Origin: Anaerolineales bacterium
GTDB lineage: Bacteria; Chloroflexota; Anaerolineae; Anaerolineales; Villigracilaceae
Direction: 5' to 3'
NCBI GenBank assembly: GCA_014379595.1
Contig: JACMLM010000035.1
Location: forward strand, 62,001-126,000
Length of the DNA: 64,000 nucleotides
Below the pieces are notes generated by a model, which did no database searches, was not told where the DNA came from, and saw only the letters and a list, made by a program, of their open reading frames with translations. The position numbers and the translations under genes are program-made. Each line of letters starts with the position of its first letter. The first letter of the stretch is position 1. Positions 25,570-35,129 of the stretch are shown one piece after another.

Positions 25570-26087
25570 AGCAAATTTTGGGTGAAATAAATTAAAACAC
25601 TAATAATCAAACTTATAAAAAAATACAAATAGGCAAGTCGAATATATTTGTATTTTGTTCTGATCAAATAAACTCCTGCATAATAAATATCCTTTACCAT
25701 GATCTCGTACGTGAGGTCTGAGTCGTTCATGATCTCTTCAAAGTTTGTTGCATATTCATCATAGGCAACATCGCCATAATTGCCGAAGAAGAGCGGACTG
25801 TAATCGACATCGCGAATGGAATGTTTTTTGCGACCAACAACTTTTATTTTCCCTATTACGGTCAATAGAGCAAAAAAGATCGTGATCAGCAGAAAAACAT
25901 CCAGCCCAATAATGGTTAGCGTAAAACGCGGATCGGAGACCTGCGTGAGGGAGAGCGATAACAGCACAGATGAAAGGCTGAGGAGAATATGAGCCTTTGT
26001 ATCTGCGATCTGGCTGAAGTTGACAAGGTTCATGCGCGTTTGTCGCAACATGTGATCGAGCTGCGGGCGGGGTTCGTTAATATGCAT
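25566..26087 (-). CDS. PycTM-like (DUF5706, Pycsar-effector-family) membrane protein
   Basis: The 173-residue protein begins with a soluble helix, then ADTKAHILLSLSSVLLSLSL (residues 28-47, first membrane span with the Asp and Lys conserved in the family), a second span at about 56-80, a cytoplasmic loop with LFFGNYGDV, DEYATNFEEIMNDSDLTYEIM and VKDIYYAGVYLIRTKYKYIRLAY, and a last span at 152-168. This is the pattern of PycTM effectors, which in Pycsar phage defence bind cCMP or cUMP and damage the membrane. No pyrimidine cyclase gene is adjacent. ATG 26087 has AAGGAG upstream. Its stop overlaps the biotin carboxylase start, so it is coupled to metabolism here; function in this setting unknown. 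Confidence 0.72.
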   Translation of the reverse strand: MHINEPRPQLDHMLRQTRMNLVNFSQIADTKAHILLSLSSVLLSLSLTQVSDPRFTLTIIGLDVFLLITIFFALLTVIGKIKVVGRKKHSIRDVDYSPLFFGNYGDVAYDEYATNFEEIMNDSDLTYEIMVKDIYYAGVYLIRTKYKYIRLAYLYFFISLIISVLIYFTQNLL

Positions 26088-26103
26088 CAGGTTCTCCTTG
26101 CGC

Positions 26104-27096
26104 TTATCCATCACGCATCAATCGAAGTAATTCTGTCTCCCGCTCAGAAGTTAAACCTGCTTTCCATTCATGATCAACTGGATATTCTTTCGCCCATTCA
26201 AGCGTATCGCGGATAGTATCCTCAAGTGAATGGAATTCGAGGCCTGCTTTAATTGCTTTTGAAATATCAACGCGCGCAAAGCCTGCATCCTCGCCAGTAT
26301 CAGGAAGCCAGGCAGGCATATCACTCCAGGCTGCTACATTATTTTGATTTAGAAAATCCACAGAAGCCCAATGGAATTTTGCATCACTGGCGCTGACGAG
26401 TTTGCAGGTGTCAAGCATTGTTCCCATACTCAATGCATGATCTGGACCTGTGGCATTGAATACACCTGACACATTTTGTTGGATAAGTTCAATGATGAAA
26501 TCAGAAAGGTCACGCGCATCAATGATCTGAGTCAATGCTTCTGGCCTGTCAGGTGCGAGGATATCGCCGCCGCGTGCCACACGCACAGGCCAATAAGTAA
26601 AACGATCTGTCGGGTCATGCGGGCCAACGATCAGGCCAGGGCGAATAATGAGTGAGTTTATTCCGTAAACATCCTGCACAGCTTTTTCGCACAATACTTT
26701 TAACGGGCCGTATGATGTTTCAGTAATTTCTTCAATAGTTTCATCTTCGATCTTTCCAACTGGATCACTTTCGTTGATACCTATCTTTTGCAAACTTTCA
26801 TAGACAGAAATACTGGAAATGAAGACATAACTTTCCACTTTATCCTTCAATGCCTTTGCAGACATCTTCACAATACGCGGAAAGTAACCACAGGTATCAA
26901 TGACCGCATCCCAATTATTATCGGTGAGTAGATTTAGATCCTTTTCACGGTCACCATGGATCTTATCCACCTGACCAAATAGATCAGGATTCGTTTTGCC
27001 GCGATTGAAGAGTGTGACTTCATGTCCGCGGGCGCGGGCAGAGTTAACAAGATGACGCCCAACAAAACGTGTGCCGCCGATGATTAAAATTTTCAT
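26104..27096 (-). CDS. NAD-dependent epimerase/dehydratase (extended/atypical SDR)
   Basis: The 330-residue protein has the Rossmann motif GGTRFVGRH (7-15), the DTCGY segment, a SISVYES strand and YGPLKVLCE, where Tyr and Lys are four residues apart as in the catalytic YxxxK. RPGLIVGPHDPTDRF follows. It resembles the isoflavone-reductase/CSP41-like group of nucleoside-sugar or RNA-related SDRs; substrate unknown. It is the first gene of the minus-strand run leading to the carboxylase, 16 bases ahead of the PycTM-like gene. Confidence 0.85.
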   Translation of the reverse strand: MKILIIGGTRFVGRHLVNSARARGHEVTLFNRGKTNPDLFGQVDKIHGDREKDLNLLTDNNWDAVIDTCGYFPRIVKMSAKALKDKVESYVFISSISVYESLQKIGINESDPVGKIEDETIEEITETSYGPLKVLCEKAVQDVYGINSLIIRPGLIVGPHDPTDRFTYWPVRVARGGDILAPDRPEALTQIIDARDLSDFIIELIQQNVSGVFNATGPDHALSMGTMLDTCKLVSASDAKFHWASVDFLNQNNVAAWSDMPAWLPDTGEDAGFARVDISKAIKAGLEFHSLEDTIRDTLEWAKEYPVDHEWKAGLTSERETELLRLMRDG

Positions 27097-27188
27097 TTTT
27101 CATTCATCCTGAATTAATAAGTCAGCCCTGACTTGGCTGGCTTCAAGACCGATACAGCAGATATGGCAATTTTATCCGAGATTACATT

Positions 27189-29396
27189 TTAAGTAGTAAG
27201 CTGTGTTTCTTTCGGGGAAAGTTGTATCAGGTTTCCAAATATACCCATCCACAATGCCACAATCATTGATGTAAATAATATCTGCGCCAGAGACCAGCTG
27301 GAATCGTACCGAAACAATGGTGTCATCTTTGTAATGTCAGATGTCATGACATCGTGCATCCACCATGTGCCAGTGATTGCCAGGAAAACAGCGCCGATCG
27401 ACAAAATCATGCCAGCCAGGCGAAAACGGATCAAACCGCCCAATGCATAACCAAATGCGATCAATATACAACCGAGAGTGATGAGGACTCCACTTGGAGG
27501 CGTATTAATAAACAGAATATGAAAAATAAACAAGGCAATATTCATCCCTATAGACCCTGTCACCGTTCCCACAAGAACGCGCAGAAAGGCGCTTGCTCCG
27601 CTGAATCTTTCGACGCTTACCCGTGCAAGAATAATACCCAGGCTAAAAACCGCTCCTGTAATCAGTCCCTGCTCGAGAGACGATGAGATCCTGATAGCGT
27701 CCATAAATTCCGGCAAACGATATGTTAGATAAACCTGAGTGCCAATTCCCAAAGTGGCACCCAGCAAAGCCAGCAAATAGGCAGCAAAAAGCCGGGCTGG
27801 TTGGATCGTTAACCTTTGAATGATCCATTCCAGAGTCACTCTCAAGCGGATACTCGGCGGCAGAAAAGACGGCAGGTATCCCGCAGATTGCTGGATTTCC
27901 AACAAAACTGGAATCAAGCGATCCTTTTCTGCTTTATTTAATATGAAATTCACTGCCGAAGTGGAGTGCAAATATCCCACTAACCGAGCCGCCTGATCAC
28001 CCACAACAGAGTCTTCAATTGCCAATTCTCCGAGAAGTTTATTCAATTCAGGGCTTAGTGTTGAGTCATCCCATGTAGATTTTGATGGAATAAGAACTTG
28101 TAAACCTGAAAGTAATTTTCCAGACAACCTTGGATTTGTTGATCTGGCTGCCATCTCCAGAAGAGAAACAACTATTTTTACAGATTGATCGTCCGGCGTC
28201 AGTTGGATATTCTGATCTTTAACCAGGTGATTTAATACACGGAGGGTAAGAACTTCATTTTGGCTGGCGATGAGTTTTGAAGAGACCGAAAGCCTGTCGC
28301 GGGAATTCGCCACTACAGACCACCAGTATTCATCCTGATAATCATACATCAGTGAGTGAAATAACATGAACTGGCCAACCCCGCCTTGAATTTTATTTTC
28401 ACCCCGCATTTTATGATCCAGGTGGATCAGTGCAAATTTCGTTGGGCCAAATTCGCTCTTGCTGTCATCCGTGGCCCAACGCGCGAGATTTTGATTGAAC
28501 AATACTTTAGCATCATAGGCGCGGGCGGCAGCCTGGTCATTTATGAACTCATCAGATAAAGGAAAATCACTCATATCAAAGATGTAATAGATCATCTTCA
28601 TCACCTCGGCGGCAGAAGACGGCCTGCGCGCTGGGTCCGCTGAGGTAACACGACGCAAGACATCCTTCATGAGGGGAGGCAACGTATTATTAAGTTCACA
28701 TGGGTCCTGAATCTCACGATTTGAATAAAGTTGTTGAATGCCAAGTACAGTCTCTCCACCCCACGGCAATTGTCCCGCAAAAATCTCGAAAAGTAGAATC
28801 CCAAAACTATATATGTCAGACTTTGAGGTGATTTCCAACTTCTTATGCTGTTCAGGCGGAGCATAAGGCGGTGTTCCACGCCCGGTGTGCATGGCCCTGG
28901 TGCTATCAGAAATGGTCCGCGCCAGGCCAAAATCTGCAAGATAGGAATGATTCCGCAGGTTCAACAAAATATTTGCCGACTTGAGATCACGATGAATGAT
29001 CCCCTGGCCGTGCAAATAATCAATTGCCGATGCAATCTCAGTAGAAAAGCGCAATGCGTCTTCCAAAGGCAGGGCGCCTTTGCGTATCTTTTCAAATAAT
29101 GATCCGCCAGAAATATATGGGGAAACCATATAGCGGACCTGATCCTTCAAACCATAATCATATACGGGCAAAATATTTGCGTGCTGAAGGCTTAGCATTT
29201 TCCCCAATTGCCGCTCAAACATCTGATCGTCTATATGCTGTTGTTCCAAATCCAATATTTCGTTAAATTTGATGGCAACGATCTCATTACGCTTCCGGTC
29301 TTCTGCCGACCACACAACACCCTGCCCGCCAACGCCGATCTGTTCAAGCAGTTGGTATTGATGGAATTCCAGACTAGGGCGGAGGTCATTGATCAT
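27189..29396 (-). CDS. Eukaryotic-type Ser/Thr protein kinase with C-terminal multi-span membrane domain
   Basis: Residues about 14-275 form a Hanks-type kinase: glycine loop IGVGGQGVVW, VAIKF lysine, catalytic HRDLKSANILL, DFGLARTI and the APPEQ segment. About 280-500 is a helical HEAT-like region, and residues about 520-725 have six hydrophobic spans. The N-terminal kinase is therefore cytoplasmic and anchored by the C-terminus. It follows the FHA and FecR-like genes in one operon; FHA domains read the phosphothreonines such kinases make. Confidence 0.9.
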   Translation of the reverse strand: MINDLRPSLEFHQYQLLEQIGVGGQGVVWSAEDRKRNEIVAIKFNEILDLEQQHIDDQMFERQLGKMLSLQHANILPVYDYGLKDQVRYMVSPYISGGSLFEKIRKGALPLEDALRFSTEIASAIDYLHGQGIIHRDLKSANILLNLRNHSYLADFGLARTISDSTRAMHTGRGTPPYAPPEQHKKLEITSKSDIYSFGILLFEIFAGQLPWGGETVLGIQQLYSNREIQDPCELNNTLPPLMKDVLRRVTSADPARRPSSAAEVMKMIYYIFDMSDFPLSDEFINDQAAARAYDAKVLFNQNLARWATDDSKSEFGPTKFALIHLDHKMRGENKIQGGVGQFMLFHSLMYDYQDEYWWSVVANSRDRLSVSSKLIASQNEVLTLRVLNHLVKDQNIQLTPDDQSVKIVVSLLEMAARSTNPRLSGKLLSGLQVLIPSKSTWDDSTLSPELNKLLGELAIEDSVVGDQAARLVGYLHSTSAVNFILNKAEKDRLIPVLLEIQQSAGYLPSFLPPSIRLRVTLEWIIQRLTIQPARLFAAYLLALLGATLGIGTQVYLTYRLPEFMDAIRISSSLEQGLITGAVFSLGIILARVSVERFSGASAFLRVLVGTVTGSIGMNIALFIFHILFINTPPSGVLITLGCILIAFGYALGGLIRFRLAGMILSIGAVFLAITGTWWMHDVMTSDITKMTPLFRYDSSWSLAQILFTSMIVALWMGIFGNLIQLSPKETQLTT

Positions 29397-29479
29397 AGAT
29401 GATACTAAGCCTGATTCTCAATATAATTCATAGGGCATGATTCGTCATTGAACCACACATGGCTATATGAATGCAAAAA

Positions 29480-31549
29480 TTAATTGGAGCTTGTAACGGA
29501 ACAACCAATATCAAAAATAGGCTCGATTGTATATCCACTTGCCAAAAGGACATCCTGGAATTGAAGCATGAGGATTACTGTAGCGCCTGAAGCGATATCA
29601 CGATCATTTGCCGATCCGCTCCAAGAATGTTCAGAAGGATAATTACCCGGTGGATTATTTTCATTGCCACTCCAAACCTGATCGCCATCCACTATAACCT
29701 TGATTATTCGTTGACTTGATGGAGAATCCACCCACTCTACATAGAGAGAATCCATCCTTATTGTGCCACCACTGGAATTGGTAATGGTCATTTGGAGTTC
29801 GTTGGTATTTGGATAGGTCAGGCTTCCGGCGCTTACATTACCACATGACACACCTGGGGTGTTTGTGGGTGTGTTTGTTGGCGTGTCTGTTGCAGTACTG
29901 GTTGGCACGGAGGTAGCGGTCGCGGTGGGGGTCAATGTCATAGTGGGCGTATCAGTTAGCGTTGGCGTTGCAGTTAAAGTATTGGTCGAAGTGGCCGTAG
30001 CGGTCAGAGTTGCAGTACGCGTCGCAGTAGGAGTCGATGTCCGAGAAGGTGTCAGTGTGGGGCCACCCGGCGTAATTGTGCGGGTAGGAGTTCTGGTAGG
30101 CGTTCTAGTTTTAGTCGGTGTTCTAGTAGGCGTTCTAGTTGGGGTTCGCGTTCTTGTAGAAGTATAAACAGTCGCCAGAGTCTGGGTTTTCAACGGTATA
30201 AGAGTTGGCGTCCAGGAGGGAATCAAGAGAACTGTTGTAGTGGCTGTCAACGTGGGCGTTCGCGTGGAAGTTGGAGTGATGTCAAGTTCTTCCTCAATTG
30301 ATTGTTGAGCCTGCCCGCTGGGAACGGGTGTGATCTGATCCTGTGAACAGAATTGACCTGTTAACGCGCAAACCGTATCAAGATCAGATTGTGAAATCGG
30401 CCCAGGTGTGGACGGAGCACCGACTGACTCATTTCCATTTTCGCCTCCCAACTGCACGTCAACCTGTTGCCCGGCACCAAAGTATTGCTCCTGCCCGTCT
30501 GATGTGATACGACCAGAACCTTCAAAGAGGCTTATTTCCATCTTGCCATTTTTTGCGGCCTTGATCGTAGCGTCTCCCATTAGGATCACATCTGCACCGT
30601 TGACGGTAAATCTGACGCCTTCACCTTCTGGAACACTGATCATCATCCCATCATCCGGCACCTTGTCACAAACGATCTGGCCCAGTTCACTTGAAAAGAA
30701 AAATGATTCGAGATCCCCGCTCTTATTATCAAGCGTGGTGTTTCCAAACACAACCATCGTAATGGTCTCTCCGGGCAGCGACCGCGGCAGGTTTGCAATC
30801 ACCTTCAAGACGGCAATGCCCCACTCATTGCTATCCAATTTGAGAGGCGAAGCAGAGATGCGGCGCACTTGATCCACATCAACAATATCGCCGCGCTCAG
30901 AGAATTGTCCGATCGTATCCGGTGCTAGGTCCGCTTTGATCGTATTATTTCCGTAACACGCTTTATTGGTACCGATCTCATCGCAAAAACTATCGGATGC
31001 CTGCAGCGCCTTTTCGATCAGAGCCTGGCAACTGGCACTCCTGTCTGCAACCGCAGTTGCGGTGAGGCTGGATGAAAAGAAAATATTATCAAGGTAACCG
31101 GCACGATAAAAGACAAACCCAAAAAAACTGGCGCACACGGTAGGGAAGAGTAAAAGAAACAGCAACAATGCAAGGTCTGACTGGCGCTTTTTATTTCGCC
31201 TCAGAGGCGGCCTGCGCAAAGGCATAGACTGGCTGGGTGGATCTTGAATAAAAGGTGTTGTGTTAAAAAGCTCCTCCGTGCTGCTGGAGGCATCCTCGCG
31301 CAATCGAATATCATCCATACGTCGTTTTGCTGCGACATGATCCGGGTTAATCGCGAGAATGTGATTGAGACAGATCAATTCTTCCTTTACGCTATACACC
31401 ACGCGCCACATCAGTTCCCAGGCAGATAGGTTATTGCCATCCCTCGTAAGGATGCCGCGCAACAAACTACGTGCCTCCTTTTTTTGGCCGGCATCGATCA
31501 GGCCAACGATCTGGCGAAGCTCAATGTCTACAGAATTATCGTAGGTCAT
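29480..31549 (-). CDS. Membrane-anchored TPR/FecR-like protein with Thr/Pro-rich stalk
   Basis: The 689-residue protein has an N-terminal TPR-like helical part (about 1-90, ending [16 protein letters not shown]), one membrane span at about 128-150, a FecR-like extracytoplasmic beta domain (about 160-390, with [22 protein letters not shown] and [11 protein letters not shown]), a long Thr/Pro/Arg-rich linker (about 430-575, repeating TRTPTRTPT) and a C-terminal beta-sandwich (about 577-689). The linker probably crosses the cell wall. It starts 11 bases after the FHA gene and precedes a Ser/Thr kinase, so it may be a target or sensor of that module. Confidence 0.75.
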   Translation of the reverse strand: MTYDNSVDIELRQIVGLIDAGQKKEARSLLRGILTRDGNNLSAWELMWRVVYSVKEELICLNHILAINPDHVAAKRRMDDIRLREDASSSTEELFNTTPFIQDPPSQSMPLRRPPLRRNKKRQSDLALLLFLLLFPTVCASFFGFVFYRAGYLDNIFFSSSLTATAVADRSASCQALIEKALQASDSFCDEIGTNKACYGNNTIKADLAPDTIGQFSERGDIVDVDQVRRISASPLKLDSNEWGIAVLKVIANLPRSLPGETITMVVFGNTTLDNKSGDLESFFFSSELGQIVCDKVPDDGMMISVPEGEGVRFTVNGADVILMGDATIKAAKNGKMEISLFEGSGRITSDGQEQYFGAGQQVDVQLGGENGNESVGAPSTPGPISQSDLDTVCALTGQFCSQDQITPVPSGQAQQSIEEELDITPTSTRTPTLTATTTVLLIPSWTPTLIPLKTQTLATVYTSTRTRTPTRTPTRTPTKTRTPTRTPTRTITPGGPTLTPSRTSTPTATRTATLTATATSTNTLTATPTLTDTPTMTLTPTATATSVPTSTATDTPTNTPTNTPGVSCGNVSAGSLTYPNTNELQMTITNSSGGTIRMDSLYVEWVDSPSSQRIIKVIVDGDQVWSGNENNPPGNYPSEHSWSGSANDRDIASGATVILMLQFQDVLLASGYTIEPIFDIGCSVTSSN

Positions 31550-31560
31550 TCATTCACTTT

Positions 31561-32112
31561 TCAAGAAGTTGACGATTTGGTCTTTTGCGGAGGTTCTGTA
31601 TAATTGACAACCAGCTTCATCCGCCCTAGTTGAATCACTGCGCCGCTCGGGAGATCGTACGATTTGTTTGCTAAAAGCCGCTCTCCGTTAATCCATGTGC
31701 CATTCGAGCTGTAAAGATCGGTCAATACATATTTACCTTCGACGACTTTAATCATGGCATGACGTCTTGAGACCCCTAATCCAAATGCTTCAAACTCGGT
31801 GAGATCGACTATGGTCTGAGCGGTCAAATCCACATCCCTCCCAAGGACAAACTCCTGCTCCATACACAAAGCGATAGGCTCACTTTTGCTCAATAAAAAA
31901 AGTGACAGCCCGACGGATGGCACAGGGTGTGACTTAATAACCTGTTCTCTTATTTCTTCTGTAAGCTCAAACTGATCTTCAACACGGCGTGTTGTGAGGG
32001 CCGCGGTGGCATCGTTATATAATGGCGTTCCACAGCGCCGGCACATGGTCGCCTTGGCTTCATTATCCAGCTTACATACAGGACAAAATTTTCGAACAGA
32101 TTGAGTACTCAT
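31561..32112 (-). CDS. Zinc-ribbon/FHA-domain protein
   Basis: The 183-residue protein has a CPVCKLDNEAKATMCRRCG zinc ribbon at about 10-28 and an FHA domain at about 80-175 (FVLGRDVDLT, GVSRRHAMIKV, TDLYSSNGTWINGERL, GAVIQLGRMKLVV). The Arg, Ser and Asn residues that bind phosphothreonine are present. It starts with ATG behind AGGAAA and is the first gene of the FHA, FecR-like, kinase operon. A paralogue lies at 22301-22891. Confidence 0.9.
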   Translation of the reverse strand: MSTQSVRKFCPVCKLDNEAKATMCRRCGTPLYNDATAALTTRRVEDQFELTEEIREQVIKSHPVPSVGLSLFLLSKSEPIALCMEQEFVLGRDVDLTAQTIVDLTEFEAFGLGVSRRHAMIKVVEGKYVLTDLYSSNGTWINGERLLANKSYDLPSGAVIQLGRMKLVVNYTEPPQKTKSSTS

Positions 32113-32262
32113 ATTAGCAGTTTCCTAATTCGAACCTTTTCCTTTGCGGCTCTTATCCCTCATAATATTACACTTAACACCCCAGTAAATCAATAAAATT
32201 CTGACGTTTCCCGCATTCCAATCCCCTTACAGCATTTGGGCAGTTGCGCCAGGATGGATGCT

Positions 32263-32306
32263 ATAAAAGAGCGGACTAAACGAATTCGTTTAGTCCGCTC
32301 TTTTAT
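32263..32306 (-). terminator. 44-bp perfect palindrome, probable terminator of the DUF1579 gene
   Basis: The sequence is a perfect palindrome centred on GAATTC with 22-base arms and no spacer. As RNA it gives a long hairpin that ends in TTTTAT on either strand. It lies 57 bases after the DUF1579 stop on the minus strand and 150 bases upstream of the FHA operon. Confidence 0.75.
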
Positions 32307-32362
32307 CTCTTTCAAATTTCAAAATTTTTTATCGTAAAACAGGCTAAATTCAACCTTGTAAT

Positions 32363-32845
32363 TTATCTCTTCAACTTTGTCAGAGTGGTCTCAATCGCTT
32401 TGGCTTCTTCACCTTCAGGGGTGATGTTATAGGCTGTGATAGTTAAATGATTTGGGTCAAGCAATTCAACTTCGGTACGCCAGCCCCAATCGGGTCCGCC
32501 TGTTGGGTCGGGATAACTGCCTGTGACGGCGAATCCATTTTCTCTTTCGGCACCGATGCAAAACATAATGCCTGTGCCCGTGTGGAAGGAATCCACCCAA
32601 CTGGCCTCGAATTGTTCCAGCATGATGTTATAGCCGAAGGTGAACATCCCATGCTGCGCTTCCCCTTCAATGGAACCTTGATAGAGATAAAGTGCATAGC
32701 GTCCTTCCAGCAAAAGTTGAATGGTCGCTACAATGGGAGATTCGTCGGCTAATTTATCAGGCTCAAGCCAGAGCTTGGACATGCCTTTCCAGTTACCAGA
32801 TAACTGTGCAAGAAAAAGATGTGGAGTAGCAGCTTCAAATGGCAT
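32363..32845 (-). CDS. DUF1579-family protein
   Basis: The 160-residue protein shows the DUF1579 pattern LSGNWKGMSKLWLEP, GRYALYLYQGSIEGEAQHGMFTFGYN, VDSFHTGTGIMFC and LTITAYNITPEGEEAKAIETTL, a lipocalin-like beta-barrel. Function of the family is unknown. AAAAGGA precedes the ATG. It ends at the 44-bp palindrome. Confidence 0.85.
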   Translation of the reverse strand: MPFEAATPHLFLAQLSGNWKGMSKLWLEPDKLADESPIVATIQLLLEGRYALYLYQGSIEGEAQHGMFTFGYNIMLEQFEASWVDSFHTGTGIMFCIGAERENGFAVTGSYPDPTGGPDWGWRTEVELLDPNHLTITAYNITPEGEEAKAIETTLTKLKR

Positions 32846-32858
32846 AATAAATCCTTTT

Positions 32859-33400
32859 AGTGAGTAGTAAGTAGTGAGTGGATTAAGATAGTGGAATCTC
32901 TGAATCGAGGTTGAAGTCTGACGATAGTGAGGTGAGATATTCAGCTTGTTCTTCTCGGATTCCTTTTTGACGTTGATTAGGTGTAAGAACGCTTAACATC
33001 TTGATAATTTGAGTCAACAAGTCAATTCGATGTTTGATAACTTCTTCTTTCAAAGTGTGATGAGATTTGAAATACCAGTCTCGGGCTTCACGCGCAGAAC
33101 CAAGTGAATATTCCAAAAATCGAGCGCGATCTTTTCCAGTGGAACGGGAATAACCTTCAGCAATATTGGCAGAGATTGAACAAACCGCACGATAGAGTTG
33201 GTCTGCCATATTACGAGTCAATGGAGTTTTATTCAAAGTAAGTGCATCCTGCCAGGCAATCTCTGATGAAAACAAAGCAAGGCGATAAACTTCCAGTCTC
33301 CAAAGCGAATCGCCTTTAATCTCATCTGGAACACCTGCCTGCCATTCAACATACCTCATGCCAATTCTCCACTCACCACTTACTACTTACTACTTACTAC
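32859..33400 (-). mobile_element. Putative four-helix-bundle cassette bracketed by inverted repeats
   Basis: The left repeat 32859-32881 (core AGTAAGTAGTGAGTGG) and the right repeat 33369-33400 (core CCACTCACCACTTACTAC) are imperfect inverted copies that end at or next to the stop and 10 bases before the start of the four-helix-bundle ORF. The right repeat covers the stop codon of mccB. A third copy lies at 35046-35080 in the left-copy orientation. The layout recalls 23S rRNA intervening sequences, which carry the same protein family between complementary ends. Mobility is inferred. Confidence 0.45.
32883..33359 (-). CDS. Four-helix-bundle protein (23S rRNA intervening-sequence / S23 family)
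   Basis: The 158-residue protein has the family core WRLEVYRLALFSSEIAWQ, PLTRNMADQLYRAVCSISAN, IAEGYSRSTGKDRARFLEYS and LGSAREARDWYFKSHH, and should form an antiparallel four-helix bundle that assembles into barrel-like pentamers. Relatives are encoded in rRNA intervening sequences and in diversity-generating retroelements (Avd), but most are free-standing with unknown role. It lies inside inverted repeats between mccB and the DUF1579 gene. Confidence 0.9.
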   Translation of the reverse strand: MRYVEWQAGVPDEIKGDSLWRLEVYRLALFSSEIAWQDALTLNKTPLTRNMADQLYRAVCSISANIAEGYSRSTGKDRARFLEYSLGSAREARDWYFKSHHTLKEEVIKHRIDLLTQIIKMLSVLTPNQRQKGIREEQAEYLTSLSSDFNLDSEIPLS

Positions 33401-35043
33401 ATCCTAAACACTCCAAACCCGCCTTCTTGTTGTGGTGAGTTCAATACAATAGACAAAGCCAATCCTAACACTTGACGTGTTTCATCGGGAGCGATCACAC
33501 CATCATCCCATAATCTTGCGGATGAATGATATGGACTGCCTTCGGTTTCGTATTTTTCCAATAATGGACGCTTGAACTCTTCCGCTTCTTTCGCGCTGAG
33601 AATTGGTTTGCCTTCTCGAGCGAGTTGATCTTGTTTGATGGTTAAGAGCACGTTCGCGGCTTGTTCTCCGCCCATGACAGATATTCTGGCATTCGGCCAC
33701 ATCCATAAAAAGCGAGAGCCATAGGCGCGTCCGCTCATGGCATAATTACCTGCGCCAAATGAACCACCTATGACTAAAGTTAATTTTGGAACGCGAGTCG
33801 TTGCAACGGCATGGACCATCTTCGCGCCGTCTTTGGCGATGCCGCCAGTTTCATATTCTTTGCCAACCATGAAGCCTGTAATGTTTTGTAAAAACAACAA
33901 TGGGATTCCACGCTGATCACAGAGTTCAATGAAGTGAGTCCCTTTGAGCGCGGACTCGCTAAACAAGACTCCGTTGTTGGCGATGATGCCCACAGGATAT
34001 CCATGAATGCGTGCAAATCCGCAGACGAGTGTCGTGCCGTAACGTGCTTTGAACTCGCGGAACTTGGAACCATCGACAATACGGGCAATGATCTCGCGGA
34101 CGTCGTAGGATTCTTTAAAGGTGCGCGGAAGGACACCGTACAATTCGTCAGGGGCAAATAAAGGTTCTTCGGGCCGAGCAACATCCAGCGCGGAAAGATT
34201 CGTTTGCAAATTTCCTCGGGGCAGAGTCTCTACTATGCTGCGTAAAATCTCGATGGCATGATCATCATCTTCGGCGAAGTGATCCGCAACACCGCTCTTA
34301 CGTGTGTGGACATCTGCTCCGCCTAATTCTTCAGCAGTGACATCTTCACCCGTTGCTGCTTTAACAAGTGGAGGTCCGCCCAAAAAAATCGTCCCTGCAC
34401 CTTTGACAATGATAGCTTCATCACTCATCGCAGGGACGTACGCGCCGCCCGCCGTGCAATTGCCCATCACCGCCGCGATCTGCGGAATGCGCTTGGCAGA
34501 CATGCGCGCCTGATTGTAGAAGATGCGGCCGAAGTGATGCACGTCGGGAAAGACTTCATCCTGCAGAGGCAAAAACGCCCCGCCTGAATCAACAAGATAC
34601 AAGCAGGGCAAATGATTTTCCTCGGCGATCTGTTGCGCGCGCAAATGCTTTTTAACGGTCATCGAAAAATATGATCCGCCTTTTACAGTGGCATCGTTGG
34701 CAACGATCATCACTTCACGATTTGAAACACGCCCGATACCAGTGACAATGCCCGCACTTGGCGCTGCAAGCGCATTATTGTCGTTCGCCTTGTCACCATA
34801 CATATTCCACGCAGCCAATGGAGAAAATTCAAGGAACGGTGCACCGGGGTCAAGCAGACGTTCAATGCGTTCGCGCACAAAAAGTTTTCCCTGCTCTTCG
34901 TGGCGTTGACGATACTTCTCGCCGCCACCCTGTCGCACAAGCGCGAGTCGTTTCTTTAATTCAGCCGCGAGGGCACGGTTATGTTCTGCGTTGGCTTTGA
35001 ATTCCGAGGAGTTTGGGTCGAGGGCGGAGGAGAGGGTTTCCAT
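33397..35043 (-). CDS. mccB: Methylcrotonyl-CoA carboxylase carboxyltransferase (beta) subunit
   Basis: The 548-residue protein has the carboxyltransferase N- and C-halves of acyl-CoA carboxylases with the MccB pattern [77 protein letters not shown] and, in the C-half, [15 protein letters not shown] and [14 protein letters not shown]. It transfers the carboxyl group from biotin to 3-methylcrotonyl-CoA in leucine degradation. Its partners, biotin carboxylase and carrier, lie about 8 kb away on the same strand, an unusual separation. The stop codon lies in the inverted repeat at 33369-33400. Confidence 0.93.
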   Translation of the reverse strand: METLSSALDPNSSEFKANAEHNRALAAELKKRLALVRQGGGEKYRQRHEEQGKLFVRERIERLLDPGAPFLEFSPLAAWNMYGDKANDNNALAAPSAGIVTGIGRVSNREVMIVANDATVKGGSYFSMTVKKHLRAQQIAEENHLPCLYLVDSGGAFLPLQDEVFPDVHHFGRIFYNQARMSAKRIPQIAAVMGNCTAGGAYVPAMSDEAIIVKGAGTIFLGGPPLVKAATGEDVTAEELGGADVHTRKSGVADHFAEDDDHAIEILRSIVETLPRGNLQTNLSALDVARPEEPLFAPDELYGVLPRTFKESYDVREIIARIVDGSKFREFKARYGTTLVCGFARIHGYPVGIIANNGVLFSESALKGTHFIELCDQRGIPLLFLQNITGFMVGKEYETGGIAKDGAKMVHAVATTRVPKLTLVIGGSFGAGNYAMSGRAYGSRFLWMWPNARISVMGGEQAANVLLTIKQDQLAREGKPILSAKEAEEFKRPLLEKYETEGSPYHSSARLWDDGVIAPDETRQVLGLALSIVLNSPQQEGGFGVFRM

Positions 35044-35129
35044 AGGTGGGGAGTAGAAAGTGGTGAGTGGATGATGATTAGTGGATGATAGTTAATAGAT
35101 CATGGTGAATAGTTGTTGCGAGTCTAGCA

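Noticed and set aside
5647-26087. Complete Pycsar system made of the class III cyclase and the PycTM-like protein
   Set aside because: The genes are 20 kb apart on opposite strands, and the cyclase keeps the Lys/Asp pair that selects adenine, unlike pyrimidine cyclases.
29859-30167. 102-codon plus-strand frame rich in Val and Gly
   Set aside because: It is the antisense of the repetitive Thr/Pro/Arg linker of the FecR-like protein; the low-complexity composition explains the open frame.
30408-30872. 154-codon plus-strand frame
   Set aside because: Antisense shadow of the FecR-like domain, without RBS or known motifs.
33369-33400. Short tandem TACTACTTAC units as a possible CRISPR remnant
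   Set aside because: The units have no spacers and no cas gene is near; they fit better as an inverted repeat of the four-helix-bundle cassette.
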